A stretch of DNA of 16,697 nucleotides from an uncultured Syntrophomonadaceae bacterium. GTDB taxonomy: Bacteria; Bacillota; Syntrophomonadia; Syntrophomonadales; Syntrophomonadaceae. The translations under genes and the position numbers were made by a program. The stretch is from positions 1 through 16,697 of the forward strand of contig CALXSZ010000152.1 of NCBI GenBank assembly GCA_944391275.1, written 5' to 3'. The notes under the pieces were generated by a model. That model worked only from the letters and a program-made list of their open reading frames with translations, was not told the DNA's origin and ran no database searches. Below, one piece after another: positions 1-8,500 of this stretch; the stretch's first letter is position 1; every line of letters begins with the position of its first letter.

Positions 1-26
1 TCATAAGCAAATCGAAGCTCTTTAAG

Positions 27-81
27 CCAAACAACCAGGCATAAAAAATCTTCTAGGATTCTTTTTCGCCTGGTTGTTTGG
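27..81. repeat. Long inverted repeat (hairpin) downstream of the purF-like gene
   Basis: A perfect 14-bp inverted repeat has arms at 27-40 and 68-81. The 27-base loop can itself partly pair through an A-rich/T-rich stretch. It lies about 100 bases past the stop codon of the minus-strand purF-like gene. It could end that transcript, but no clear run of T follows the stem on the minus strand; on the plus strand the sequence after it is AT-rich. It may instead belong to a neighbour outside the window. Positions 87-183 show nothing else I can name. Confidence 0.5.
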
Positions 82-183
82 TTAAATTAAATTTTTCGCT
101 TAATCGAGCGATTCCATACGAAGCAAGCGCTTCTTCTTACGCCCAAGGGGTTCAACCGATGCTTTCGATCGGATGGTTAAACA

Positions 184-1608
184 TTACTCTCTTCCATTCC
201 AACAATACGTACATAATTTGCAAGGTTCAATTCCAATTGCCCGGATCATCCCTTCTAAGGATTGAAAATCCAATGAAGCAAACTGCAATTTATCGCAAAT
301 CGCTTTGCGCATCGCCTTCCCGCGTTCGGTGGAAGAATCACTATATTCTTCTAAATGCTGAAAACCTTCTTCGCCTTCTAACTCCATAATGGTGCTCCGC
401 GTAATGAGCTCCAAATCGCTCGTTGCCCGGGAAAAATTCAGATACTTGCATCCATACATGACCGGCGGACAAGCTGAGCGCATATGGACGGATTTTGCTC
501 CATTCGCATAAAGAAATTCGACGGTTTCGCGCAATTGGGTTCCGCGAACGATGGAATCGTCAACCAACAACAAATTTTTCCCTTGAATCAGTTCATGGAC
601 GGGAATTTGTTTCATCTTGGCTACTTTATTGCGTTCTTTTTGCTGCGTCGGCGTAAAACTCCGCGACCACGTCGGCGTATATTTAATAAACGGACGGGCA
701 AAACGATACCCGCTTTGATTAGCATAGCCGATCGCATGGGGCGTCCCGGAATCCGGCACGCCGCCCACATAATCAATTTCATAATTATGCCCATTTTTGA
801 CGTCGTTTTGGGCCATAATCTCCCCATTGCGATAACGCATCGCTTCCACATTGACGCCTTCATAATCCGAAGTCGGATAGCCATAATACGTCCAAAGGAA
901 GGAACAAATCCGCATTTCTTCCCTCGGCGGAGCCAGCTGTTTAAGACCGTCCGCCGTAATTTCCACAATTTCCCCCGGTCCAAGCCCCTTGACCACGGTA
1001 TAATCCAGTTTGTCGCAAACGAAGGATTCAAAGGAAACACAATATCCGTCTTCCCCTTTTCCAATCAGTACCGGCAACCGGCCGAGGCGGTCGCGAGCGG
1101 CTATAATGGAGCCAGATTCCGTCAAAATTAAAATGGAAGAAGTTCCGTCAATAATCTCTTGGGCAAACTTGATTCCCTCCGTAAAGTTGCTTTGCTGATT
1201 AATCAACGCGGCAACCAGTTCCGTTGAATTAATTTTCCCTCCGCTCATAGCGGAAAAGTGTCCGCTGCTAAAAGATAAATACTGATTGCGCAAGGCGTCC
1301 GAATTATTAATGATCCCAACCGTAGAAATGGCATACGTTCCCAATTTCGACCGAATCAACAGCGGCTGCGGATCGGAATCGCTGATACATCCGATTGCAG
1401 CGTTTCCCTGCATTTCTTCAAAAATATGTTCAAATTTTGTGCGAAACGGTGAATTTTCGATATTATGAATATCTCTTTGCAAACCGATTTTTTCGTCGAA
1501 AGCTGCGATCCCACCTAAACGCGTACCCAAATGCGAATGATAGTCGGTTCCAAAAAATACGTCCGCTATCACATCGTGCCGATCCACAGCGCCGAAAAAG
1601 CCTCCCAT
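184..1608 (-). CDS. PurF-like amidophosphoribosyltransferase paralogue lacking the catalytic Cys
   Basis: 474 aa. PurF makes 5-phosphoribosylamine from PRPP and glutamine, the first step of purine synthesis. The phosphoribosyltransferase half is well preserved: VPDSG at 284-288 and the PRPP loop VDDSIVRGT at 349-357. Cysteines at 235, 380, 387, 463, 466 and 469 resemble the [4Fe-4S] ligand pattern of Bacillus-type PurF. The N-terminal Ntn-glutaminase half is degenerate: the protein begins MGGFFGA where active PurF has Cys-Gly-Ile after processing, and the GHxRYxT and HNGNL glutamine-pocket motifs are not recognisable (GCISDSD and VGIINN stand there). The start is fixed by AGGGGG upstream of ATG. 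It follows purC by about 54 bases, so the two are probably co-transcribed. Ammonia-dependent synthesis or a regulatory role are inferences. I recall similar Cys-less proteins annotated as PurF in Clostridia and Bacteroidetes. Confidence 0.88.
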   Translation of the reverse strand: MGGFFGAVDRHDVIADVFFGTDYHSHLGTRLGGIAAFDEKIGLQRDIHNIENSPFRTKFEHIFEEMQGNAAIGCISDSDPQPLLIRSKLGTYAISTVGIINNSDALRNQYLSFSSGHFSAMSGGKINSTELVAALINQQSNFTEGIKFAQEIIDGTSSILILTESGSIIAARDRLGRLPVLIGKGEDGYCVSFESFVCDKLDYTVVKGLGPGEIVEITADGLKQLAPPREEMRICSFLWTYYGYPTSDYEGVNVEAMRYRNGEIMAQNDVKNGHNYEIDYVGGVPDSGTPHAIGYANQSGYRFARPFIKYTPTWSRSFTPTQQKERNKVAKMKQIPVHELIQGKNLLLVDDSIVRGTQLRETVEFLYANGAKSVHMRSACPPVMYGCKYLNFSRATSDLELITRSTIMELEGEEGFQHLEEYSDSSTERGKAMRKAICDKLQFASLDFQSLEGMIRAIGIEPCKLCTYCWNGRE

Positions 1609-1663
1609 TTTTCCCCCTGCTTTCGTATTGTTCTACATTCCATATTCCATCCGAAAAAACGCC

Positions 1664-2350
1664 TTAAGCAAAGAAAAGTTCGGAAAGCGTCATCGGTTCG
1701 ATATAAATTCCATCACGGTACACCCGCATATTTCCGGAAGCAATTTCATCAATCAAGATGACTTCCCCCTCTGCATTGTAACCAAATTCAAATTTAATAT
1801 CATAAAGCGTTAATCCCTTTTCTTTCAAGTCATCGGCTACAATCCGGGTAATCTTCTGCGTCATTTCTTTGATAGCGTCGTATTGCTGCGCAGACATTAC
1901 GCCCAAGGCGATTAAACCGTCTTTGGTCACCAGAGGATCGCCTTTTTCATCATTTTTAAAGGTCGTTTCCACGTATGCCGGTAAATCCGCGCCCTCTTCA
2001 ATGTATTCACTATAGCGGCGATAGAAACTTCCAACGGCTTTGTAACGGCAGATAACTTCTAAGCCTTTACCAAAAACTTTCGCTGGCAAAACTTCCATAG
2101 TGGTATCTTCCAAATTGGCACGAACAAAATGCGTTTTAATTCCGGCAGCATTCAGTTTTTCAAAAAAATAAGCCGACATGCGTAAATTGACGTCGCCAAC
2201 GCCGTCAATTGTCAGTCCGATGGAATTTTCTCCCGGATCAAATACACCGTCTTTCCCTGTACAATCGTCTTTAAATTTCAACAGATAATTCCCATTTTCC
2301 AATTCAAATACATTTTTGGTTTTTCCCGTATAAATGAGTTTCTGCGCCAT
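1664..2350 (-). CDS. purC: Phosphoribosylaminoimidazole-succinocarboxamide (SAICAR) synthase, variant type
   Basis: 228 aa, close to the usual 235-240. It joins CAIR and aspartate with ATP to make SAICAR in purine synthesis. Visible family features are the N-terminal YTGKTKNVF (YxGKxKxVY in classic PurC), LKFKDDCTGKDG at 24-35, CRYKAVGSFYRR at 101-112 (matching VRNxAAGSxxRR), and DIKFEFG at 184-190. The C-terminal signature is atypical: DEIASGNMRVYRDG at 201-214 where E. coli has DEFSPDGSRLWD, and the chain ends soon after, without the usual helical tail. The ATG at 2350 is preceded by AGGAGAG at good spacing. The reading frame is open another 93 codons upstream, but that stretch lacks PurC similarity. 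It is the first gene of a purC-purF-like pair. Confidence 0.92.
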   Translation of the reverse strand: MAQKLIYTGKTKNVFELENGNYLLKFKDDCTGKDGVFDPGENSIGLTIDGVGDVNLRMSAYFFEKLNAAGIKTHFVRANLEDTTMEVLPAKVFGKGLEVICRYKAVGSFYRRYSEYIEEGADLPAYVETTFKNDEKGDPLVTKDGLIALGVMSAQQYDAIKEMTQKITRIVADDLKEKGLTLYDIKFEFGYNAEGEVILIDEIASGNMRVYRDGIYIEPMTLSELFFA

Positions 2351-2915
2351 CTTTTTCTCTCCTATTCCATCGCTTAATTTTTTCTTGCCACGCCAATTGC
2401 TTCTGTTGGCGTCTGTCCGCATCGTACTTTTCTTTTGGACTCCAATTGGTATCCTGTTTGGATGGATAAATATCCTTTCATTCAGAAAACAAAACAGCGA
2501 CATCCTATCCTTTTCTGTCCAACAAGAACACTGGATTTCCAGCATCTTCCTGCCTGAGAACAGGAACTTCATGTCGCTCCATGGCCCAAACGGAACGAAA
2601 TCTTCCCGATTGAGAAATCTCTTCCGCAAAATGAAACATGAAAATTCTCTTTTTCATTCAAATTTCATCCATCCACTTACTTAAATCTGGTACGGAACCG
2701 TTCAAAGCATCTCTCACTCATCGTCATGCGATCCGCTTCATGTTTTCTTCCCATTTATCCTATTCTTCTTTTTGTCATTGCCAAACACCCTTAAAGATGG
2801 GAAGACGTTCCTTCCATACTACATCGTTTTCTAAAACGCTCCCTTCATCCTTTGCATTAAATCTTTGCTTTGCAAAAAAGATCGTAGAGAGTCGTTTCGT
2901 TTACTTCGCAAGATT
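2351..2915 (-). promoter_or_regulatory. Long putative 5' leader of purC with several hairpins
   Basis: If transcription starts at the promoter at 2916-2945, purC carries a leader of about 560 nt. No convincing gene was found in it. Hairpins on the minus-strand RNA include TTCCTG/CAGGAA (about 2545-2564), CTGGA/TCCAG (about 2530-2541) and ACGCCAA/TTGGCGT (2390-2412), the last lying about 40 nt before the purC start and close to its ribosome binding site. I looked for a T-box (AGGGTGG), a guanine riboswitch, a ykkC/PRPP-type motif and a PurR box and did not recognise any. A control function is inferred only from length and folding. Confidence 0.35.
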
Positions 2916-2945
2916 ACAATACCACTAAAAATCCGGTAATGTCAA
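2916..2945 (-). promoter_or_regulatory. Predicted sigma-A-type promoter for purC
   Basis: On the minus strand a perfect TTGACA (2940-2945) is followed after 18 bases by TATTGT (2916-2921). It is the best promoter-like pair seen in the 1-kb gap upstream of purC. Confidence 0.5.
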
Positions 2946-3377
2946 GAATTTACGAAATTTTGGCTCATTTCTCCAAACATATTTCTACAAAATTCTCTCT
3001 ATTCAATATTTTTAGCCTATTTAAGCTATTGGAACAGAGCAAAAAAACGCTCCGTTTAAAAACGTAACATCTTCAGTTCATTCCCTACCGTCTCTTGGAG
3101 TCAATTAATGAAATCGTTTGGCGAACGAGAAAGTCTCTTCAGCCCGTTTGAATCGAGCTTAAAACGCCACAAGCCACGCGACTTCTAAATAATTCTTATT
3201 TCGAAATACGTTTTGCCTCAGCTCTCCAAAAATGCGAAAGAGGTCCGCATTGATTCGTCAAACGGAACCTCTTTCAGGGTTTATTATTTTATTTCTCTCA
3301 AAACTTCGCTCCATAGCATCACAGTTTTAGCGCTGCTTATTACAAAAATCGATGTTGTTTTCTTTTTCAAAAAATCT
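2946..3377. other. Non-coding stretch between the cupin gene and the purC promoter
   Basis: No gene recognised on either strand. It holds the cupin terminator candidate (3236-3275) and a hairpin at about 3029-3056 (AACGGAGC/GCTCTGTT around a T-rich loop). The short open frames here lack a ribosome binding site and recognisable similarity. Confidence 0.4.
3236..3275 (-). terminator. Rho-independent terminator candidate after the cupin gene
   Basis: The inverted repeat GAAAGAGGT-CCG (3236-3247) pairs with CGG-A-ACCTCTTTC (3263-3275), 12 bp with one bulge. On the minus strand it lies about 100 nt after the cupin stop and is followed by GCATTTTTGG, a short T run. On the plus strand the downstream sequence is also T-rich. 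Confidence 0.55.
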
Positions 3378-3740
3378 TTATTGATCCGCCGTTTCTTTTG
3401 GCGGCCCATAAATCACCAAAAATTTTGCCTTCTCCACACACTCCAGCGTATGGGTGCATCCAGCCGGAAAAAGGACCAAATCTCCAGGGCCAAACATCGC
3501 ATCGCTTTCCGGGGTAAACATATGCAATTTCCCTTCCAATACATAAATAGATTGTTCAAAGTTCTCATGCACATGGGGTTCAGCGCCTCCGGAAGGCTCC
3601 ATTTCGCCAATAATAATTTCTAGATACTTTGATCCCAACGACGGGCCAACCAATCTGCGGTTAACGGTTCCATTATGTCCAGGCGGCGTATAAGCGGGTA
3701 CACTATCATAGTTGTTCTTGATAAATTTTTGACTTGCCAT
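3378..3740 (-). CDS. Single-domain cupin protein
   Basis: 120 aa, a small one-domain cupin (beta-barrel fold). Cupin motif 1 is clear: H56-x-H58-x3-E62 with Gly70 closing the motif. Motif 2 is GDLVLFPAGCTH with Pro92, Gly94 and His97. His56, His58, Glu62 and His97 would bind a divalent metal. The substrate cannot be deduced; such proteins range from sugar isomerases and dioxygenases to ligand-binding regulators. There is no signal peptide or membrane segment, so it is probably cytosolic. A perfect AAGGAGG lies 7 bases before the ATG at 3740. It appears to be transcribed alone, with its own promoter (3819-3847) and a hairpin after the gene. The fold is secure; the function is unknown. Confidence 0.88.
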   Translation of the reverse strand: MASQKFIKNNYDSVPAYTPPGHNGTVNRRLVGPSLGSKYLEIIIGEMEPSGGAEPHVHENFEQSIYVLEGKLHMFTPESDAMFGPGDLVLFPAGCTHTLECVEKAKFLVIYGPPKETADQ

Positions 3741-3818
3741 AGTGATTCCTCCTTATCCTGACTTCCAACATACCGAAACTCTTTTGACGGCTTCCTTTTA
3801 TGACTGCCATCTACTTAT

Positions 3819-3847
3819 ATAATACACTTTTTTCTCATCTAGGACAA
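3819..3847 (-). promoter_or_regulatory. Predicted promoter of the cupin gene
   Basis: TTGTCC (3842-3847), a 17-base spacer and TATTAT (3819-3824) on the minus strand. It would give a leader of about 70 nt. The rest of the 302-base gap between coaBC and the cupin (3741-4042) shows only this promoter and the hairpins near 3933-3973. Confidence 0.55.
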
Positions 3848-3932
3848 TAAAATTTACCAAGAAAAAAATTTTTGCGTTTTTTTAACTCCACTTTAGTCGG
3901 ACAAAAGATGAACGTTCTTTATTTATAAGAAA

Positions 3933-3958
3933 AGCGCATTCAAGAACTTCTTGACGCT
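3933..3958 (-). terminator. Hairpin, possible coaBC terminator
   Basis: A palindromic core, TCAAGAA-C-TTCTTGA (3940-3954), is flanked by AGCG/CGCT arms (3933-3936, 3955-3958) with a 3-base bulge. On the minus strand CGCT is followed by TTTCTT. It lies about 85 nt after the coaBC stop. A smaller AGGC/GCCT hairpin sits beside it near 3960-3973. Confidence 0.4.
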
Positions 3959-4042
3959 AAAGGCTTTGGCCTCAAAAATTCTTTAAAAAACCTTCCAATT
4001 TTTCAATTCTACACACGCTATTTTAATGGCTGCGAATTTTTT

Positions 4043-5254
4043 TTACAGAGCGCATCCTTTTTTCAATGCCAAGGCCGCATCAATAATGTCATGCGCCAAT
4101 GCTTCCTTACTTCTTTTGGGATAAGCCCGATGTCCTTCTTTGGTAATGATGGTAATCTCATTAGTATCAGCCGCAAATCCGACGCCTTCGCCTTTTAAAC
4201 TGTTGGCTACAATCATATCCACATTTTTTCTTTCCAACTTTGAGCGGGAATTTTCTAAAACATGCTCCGTTTCCATCGAAAATCCACATAGCAATTGATG
4301 TTCCTGACGGCGTTCGCCAAGATATTTTAAAATGTCCTCGGTCCGGCACAGTTCAATCGACATTCCTTCGCCGTTCATCCCTTTTTTTATTTTATTGTCC
4401 GCAACTTCTTTCGGCGTATAATCCGCAATGGCAGCCGTCATAAAGATCATATCGCTGTCTTTAGCATAGGCTTTAACGTTTTCGAACATGTCCGCCGCCG
4501 AAACAGCCGAAACATTTTTGACAAACGGAACCGGCTCCAGCGCTGTTTTCCCACTAACCAGGGTCACATCCGCTCCGCGTAGCATACAGGCTTTTGCCAA
4601 CATATACCCCATCTTGCCACTGGAATGATTCGTTAAATACCGCACCGGATCCAACGCTTCCTGGGTTGGTCCGGCGGTTACTAAAACTTTTTTCCCCTGC
4701 AAATCTTTTTCGTAAGCCAAATATTTCAGCACAAATTGAACCAAAACCTCCGGTTCAGGCATCTTCCCAATCCCCACGTCACGACAAGCCAAAAGACCGG
4801 ACGCCGGTTCAATCACTTCCATTCCATAATGTCTCAATGCAGAAATGTTATCTTGCGTGATAGGGTTTTCATACATCCCCGTATTCATCGCCGGTGCGAT
4901 CAGTTTTGGCGCTTTGGAAGCCAGGATCGTTGTCGTCAACATATCATCCGCCAAGCCATGCGCCAATTTGGCAATCACGTTTGCCGAAGCCGGCGCCACG
5001 AGAATCAAATCCACCCGTTGGGCCAATTCAATATGCTGCACCCCCTCCGTAAAGGTTGCATCGAACATGTCGACATGGCACCGATTCCCCGTTAATGTTT
5101 CAAAGGTTCGCGGCGTAATGAACTCCGTTGCATGGTGGGTCATAATCACGTGAACATCACACTGTAACTTCTTCAACTGACTGGCTAAAGCAGCCGATTT
5201 ATAGGCGGCAATACTACCGGTGACTCCCAGCAGCACAGATTTTCCCTGCAACAT
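4043..5254 (-). CDS. coaBC: Bifunctional phosphopantothenoylcysteine decarboxylase / phosphopantothenate-cysteine ligase
   Basis: 403 aa (E. coli Dfp has 406). It carries out two successive steps of coenzyme A synthesis: CTP-dependent joining of 4'-phosphopantothenate with cysteine (CoaB) and FMN-dependent decarboxylation to 4'-phosphopantetheine (CoaC). CoaC occupies about 1-180: GSIAAYK near the start, catalytic His74 in QHIEL, PAMN at 121-124, and Cys157 in LLACRDVG. CoaB follows from about 188: VTAGPTQEALDPVRY, NHSSGKMG with Asn209, and the Lys-rich DNKIKK near 288. All expected key residues are present. The ATG at 5254 has AAAGGTG six bases upstream; a GTG three codons earlier (5263) is less well placed. 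It has its own promoter, 38 bases before the gene at the -10 element. Confidence 0.96.
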   Translation of the reverse strand: MLQGKSVLLGVTGSIAAYKSAALASQLKKLQCDVHVIMTHHATEFITPRTFETLTGNRCHVDMFDATFTEGVQHIELAQRVDLILVAPASANVIAKLAHGLADDMLTTTILASKAPKLIAPAMNTGMYENPITQDNISALRHYGMEVIEPASGLLACRDVGIGKMPEPEVLVQFVLKYLAYEKDLQGKKVLVTAGPTQEALDPVRYLTNHSSGKMGYMLAKACMLRGADVTLVSGKTALEPVPFVKNVSAVSAADMFENVKAYAKDSDMIFMTAAIADYTPKEVADNKIKKGMNGEGMSIELCRTEDILKYLGERRQEHQLLCGFSMETEHVLENSRSKLERKNVDMIVANSLKGEGVGFAADTNEITIITKEGHRAYPKRSKEALAHDIIDAALALKKGCAL

Positions 5255-5291
5255 ATTTTTCACCTTTCACAAACCGTTTTAATTGTTTCTC

Positions 5292-5321
5292 ATTATAAAA
5301 AATTGTCGCGTATTTTGTCAA
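5292..5321 (-). promoter_or_regulatory. Consensus sigma-A promoter of coaBC
   Basis: Perfect TTGACA (5316-5321) and perfect TATAAT (5292-5297) separated by 18 bases on the minus strand. Transcription would start about 30 nt before the coaBC ATG. Confidence 0.82.
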
Positions 5322-5340
5322 ATCGCCCGTTGACTTAAGA

Positions 5341-5376
5341 AAAAAGCTGTAGAGTCTAAAAATTCTACAGCTTTTT
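5341..5376 (-). terminator. Rho-independent terminator after nifJ (looks bidirectional)
   Basis: A perfect 13-bp inverted repeat (5341-5353 with 5364-5376, core AGCTGTAGA/TCTACAGCT) with a 10-base loop. The stem ends in TTTTT on either strand. For nifJ (minus) it sits about 170 nt after the stop. It separates nifJ from the coaBC promoter. The stretch 5377-5549 between them is AT-rich and holds no gene I can support. Confidence 0.85.
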
Positions 5377-5549
5377 CCTTTTCATTGAATATTTTTCAAT
5401 TTTTTTATGAGGTTTTTATCTTAAAACATGGAGGAGTGTTTACTTAATAAAATACCCTTTTAAAAAGTCCATTTCTATTTCAGAAGATTTTCTAAGCATT
5501 TGCCAAAACAAATTTTCCTTAAAAAGGATCTCGCTTTTTTCAGACAAAG

Positions 5550-8500
5550 TTATTTCTGATCATACATTTCTTTTTTTTTTTGCAATTTTTCATATTTTTC
5601 TTTCGCATTGACTTCGGATTTGGCAAATAATTCTGCGGCCCTTTCCGGGAAAGAGAGGGTCAACGAGCTATAACGCACTTCGCTCATCAGGAAATCCTGA
5701 TAATTTTCCGAAGGCGCTTTTTGGTCAATGCTCAACGGATTTTTCCCTTCCGCTTCTAAACGCGGATCAAAACGGAAGATATTCCAGTATCCGGCCGCCA
5801 CCGCATGTTTTTCAATTTCGATGGATCTTCCCATCCCAATTTTAGGTCCATGGTTAATACAAGGCGCATAAGCGATAATCAAAGAAGGTCCGTCATACGC
5901 TTCCGCCTCCAGAATGGCTTTTAACATCTGTTGCGGATTCGCCCCCAAAGCAACCTGGGCGACATAAACATATCCATAGCTGATTGCGATTTGCGCCAGA
6001 TCTTTCTTTTTCGTATTTTTCCCCGCTGCCGCAAATTGTCCGACCTGCCCCAGTTGGGACGCTTTCGAGGATTGCCCGCCGGTATTGGAATATACTTCGG
6101 TATCAAATACAAACACGTTGATATTCTCTCCCGACGCCAGCGCATGATCCAAACCGCCAAATCCAATATCATAAGCCCATCCATCGCCTCCGAAAATCCA
6201 GAAGCTGGATTTTACAAATAAATCACTCTTATCATAAAGGGCTTGGAGCTTTTCATGATAAACCGGATTTTCCAACATTTCTTTTTCTAAAGCCGCTTTT
6301 AAAATGGGGGCTGCTTTTTCCGTGGCCGCACCATCCTCATATACCGCTAGCCATTGCTCAATAGCGGCTTTCAAATCTGCACTGGCGATTTCCAACAGTT
6401 CCGCCGCCTGCTCTTTTACCAACGCTCGACGATGTTTAAACGCCACTTCCATACCCAAGCCAAACTCCGCATTATCCTCGAACAAAGAGTTTGCCCACGC
6501 CGGGCCTTTCCCCTCCGCATTAACGGTGTACGGCGTCGATGGCGCGGATCCTCCCCAAATCGAGGTGCATCCGGTCGCGTTGGCGATATGCATCCGTTCG
6601 CCAAAAAGCTGCGTAATCAATTTAGCATAAGGCGCCTCTCCGCATCCCGCGCATGCCCCGGAAAATTCCAATAGGGGCTTTTTAAACTGCGAACCTTTAA
6701 CGGTTGATACGGCAAATGGCACGTCTTTTTCGCTAACAGAAGCAACCGCATAGTCAAAAACCGGTTGTTCTTTTAGTTGCTCGCTCAATGGTTTTAATAC
6801 CAGCGCTTTTTCTTTGGCCGGGCAAACGTTTACACAAATATCACACCCATTGCAATCCAACGGCGACGTAATAATTGCAAACTGATACGCTTCACAGCCT
6901 TTTCCTTTCATCGGCACGGTAACCGTTCCCTCCGGGGCCGCGGCTCTTTCCTGCGCGTCAAATACAAACGGCCGAATGGCCGCATGCGGACAGCATAACG
7001 CACATTGGTTACATTGAATACAATTTTCCGGGATCCATTCCGGCACGTCAACGGCAATCCCACGTTTTTCATAAGCAGCCGTTCCAGGCGGAAGCGCGCT
7101 TCCAGCATTTCGAATAAATGCGGAAACCGGCAAACGGTCGCCTACCATGGCATTGGCCGGGACCATCACCTCTTCAACATAACGGATTAATTCCGCGCTA
7201 CGTCCCTTCACATGAACGGATTTTTCTTCTTCGGTAGCTGTCGCCCAAGAATCCGGCACTTGAATTTCTTTCAAATTCTCCAAACCGGCATCTACGGCGG
7301 CAATATTCATATTCACCACTTTTTCGCCCTTACGACCATAAGTGGCAACGACCGCTTCTTTCATATATTGAACGGCATCTTCAATCGGGATCACTTTTGC
7401 TAATTTAAAGAAAGCCGCCTGTAAAATCATATTCGTCCGATTGCCCAATCCCAATTCTTTTGCAATACGGACCGCATCGCAAACATAGAATTTAATTTGA
7501 TTTTGCGCGATGTAGCGTAAAACTTTGGCCGGAAGTTTTTTCGCCAATCCTTCCGCGGTATCACAGGAGCTGCTCAAGAGGAACGTTCCCCCGGGTTTAA
7601 TATCCTGTACAATTTCGTATTTTTGCATATAGCTGTCCTGATGACAGGCTACGAAATCCGCCCGCGAAACATAATACGTCGACCGGATTTCTTCTGGCGA
7701 AAACCGCAAATGCGAGATCGTCACACCCCCGGACTTTTTGGAATCGTATTGGAAATACGCCTGTACTTTCAGATCAGTATGATCCCCGATGATTTTAATC
7801 GAGTTTTTATTGGCTCCTACCGTTCCGTCCGACCCCAATCCCCAGAACTTGCACGCAACGGTACCTGGCGCCGCCACATCCGGTTCTTCCGTAATCGGCA
7901 AAGATAAGTTGGTCACATCATCTATGATGCTAATGGTAAAGGAATTTTTCGGATTTTCCTGCTGAAGATTACGAAAAGCTGATAAAACCGCCCCCGGCGT
8001 TGTATCTTTGGAGCTCAAACCATAACGTCCGCCCACAATAACAACATTTTTAAATTGGCTGTCATGCAGCGCATTGACAACATCTAGATATAACGGTTCA
8101 CCGGTCGCACCGGGTTCTTTGGTTCGATCCAAAACAGCAATTTTTTCAACCGTATCCGGCAGCGCCGCAATCAGATGCTTGGCGCTGAACGGACGATATA
8201 AATGAACGGTAATCAAACCGACTTTTTCGCCTTTTTTGTTCAGATAATCCACAACTTCTTGCGCCGTATCACAAACGGACCCCATAGCAACGAGAACATA
8301 TTGGGCGTCCTGCGCACCATAGTAATTAAACAATTGATAATTCGTTCCCAATTTTTGGTTTACTTGATGCATATAATCTTCTACAATTTCCGGAATCGCT
8401 TCATACGTACGATTGCAGGATTCGCGGACCTGGAAAAAGATATCCGGATTCTGTGCCGATCCCATTAAAACTGGATGATCCGGGACGTTCGCCCGACGAC

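Noticed and set aside
184..1608. Plus-strand open frames inside the purF-like, coaBC and nifJ genes
   Set aside because: They lie antisense to genes with clear family motifs and have neither ribosome binding sites nor recognisable products.
2345..2475. Charged, protein-like frame in the purC leader (possible gene remnant)
   Set aside because: Interrupted by stops upstream and overlapping the purC start in another frame; no family recognised, so it is not listed as a pseudogene.
2351..2629. Open N-terminal extension of purC (93 codons)
   Set aside because: No PurC similarity, no ribosome binding site at its ATG, and a strong AGGAGAG sits before the ATG at 2350 where the family similarity begins.
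2351..2915. T-box, guanine riboswitch, PRPP/ykkC element or PurR box before purC
   Set aside because: None of the conserved core motifs could be found on the minus strand.
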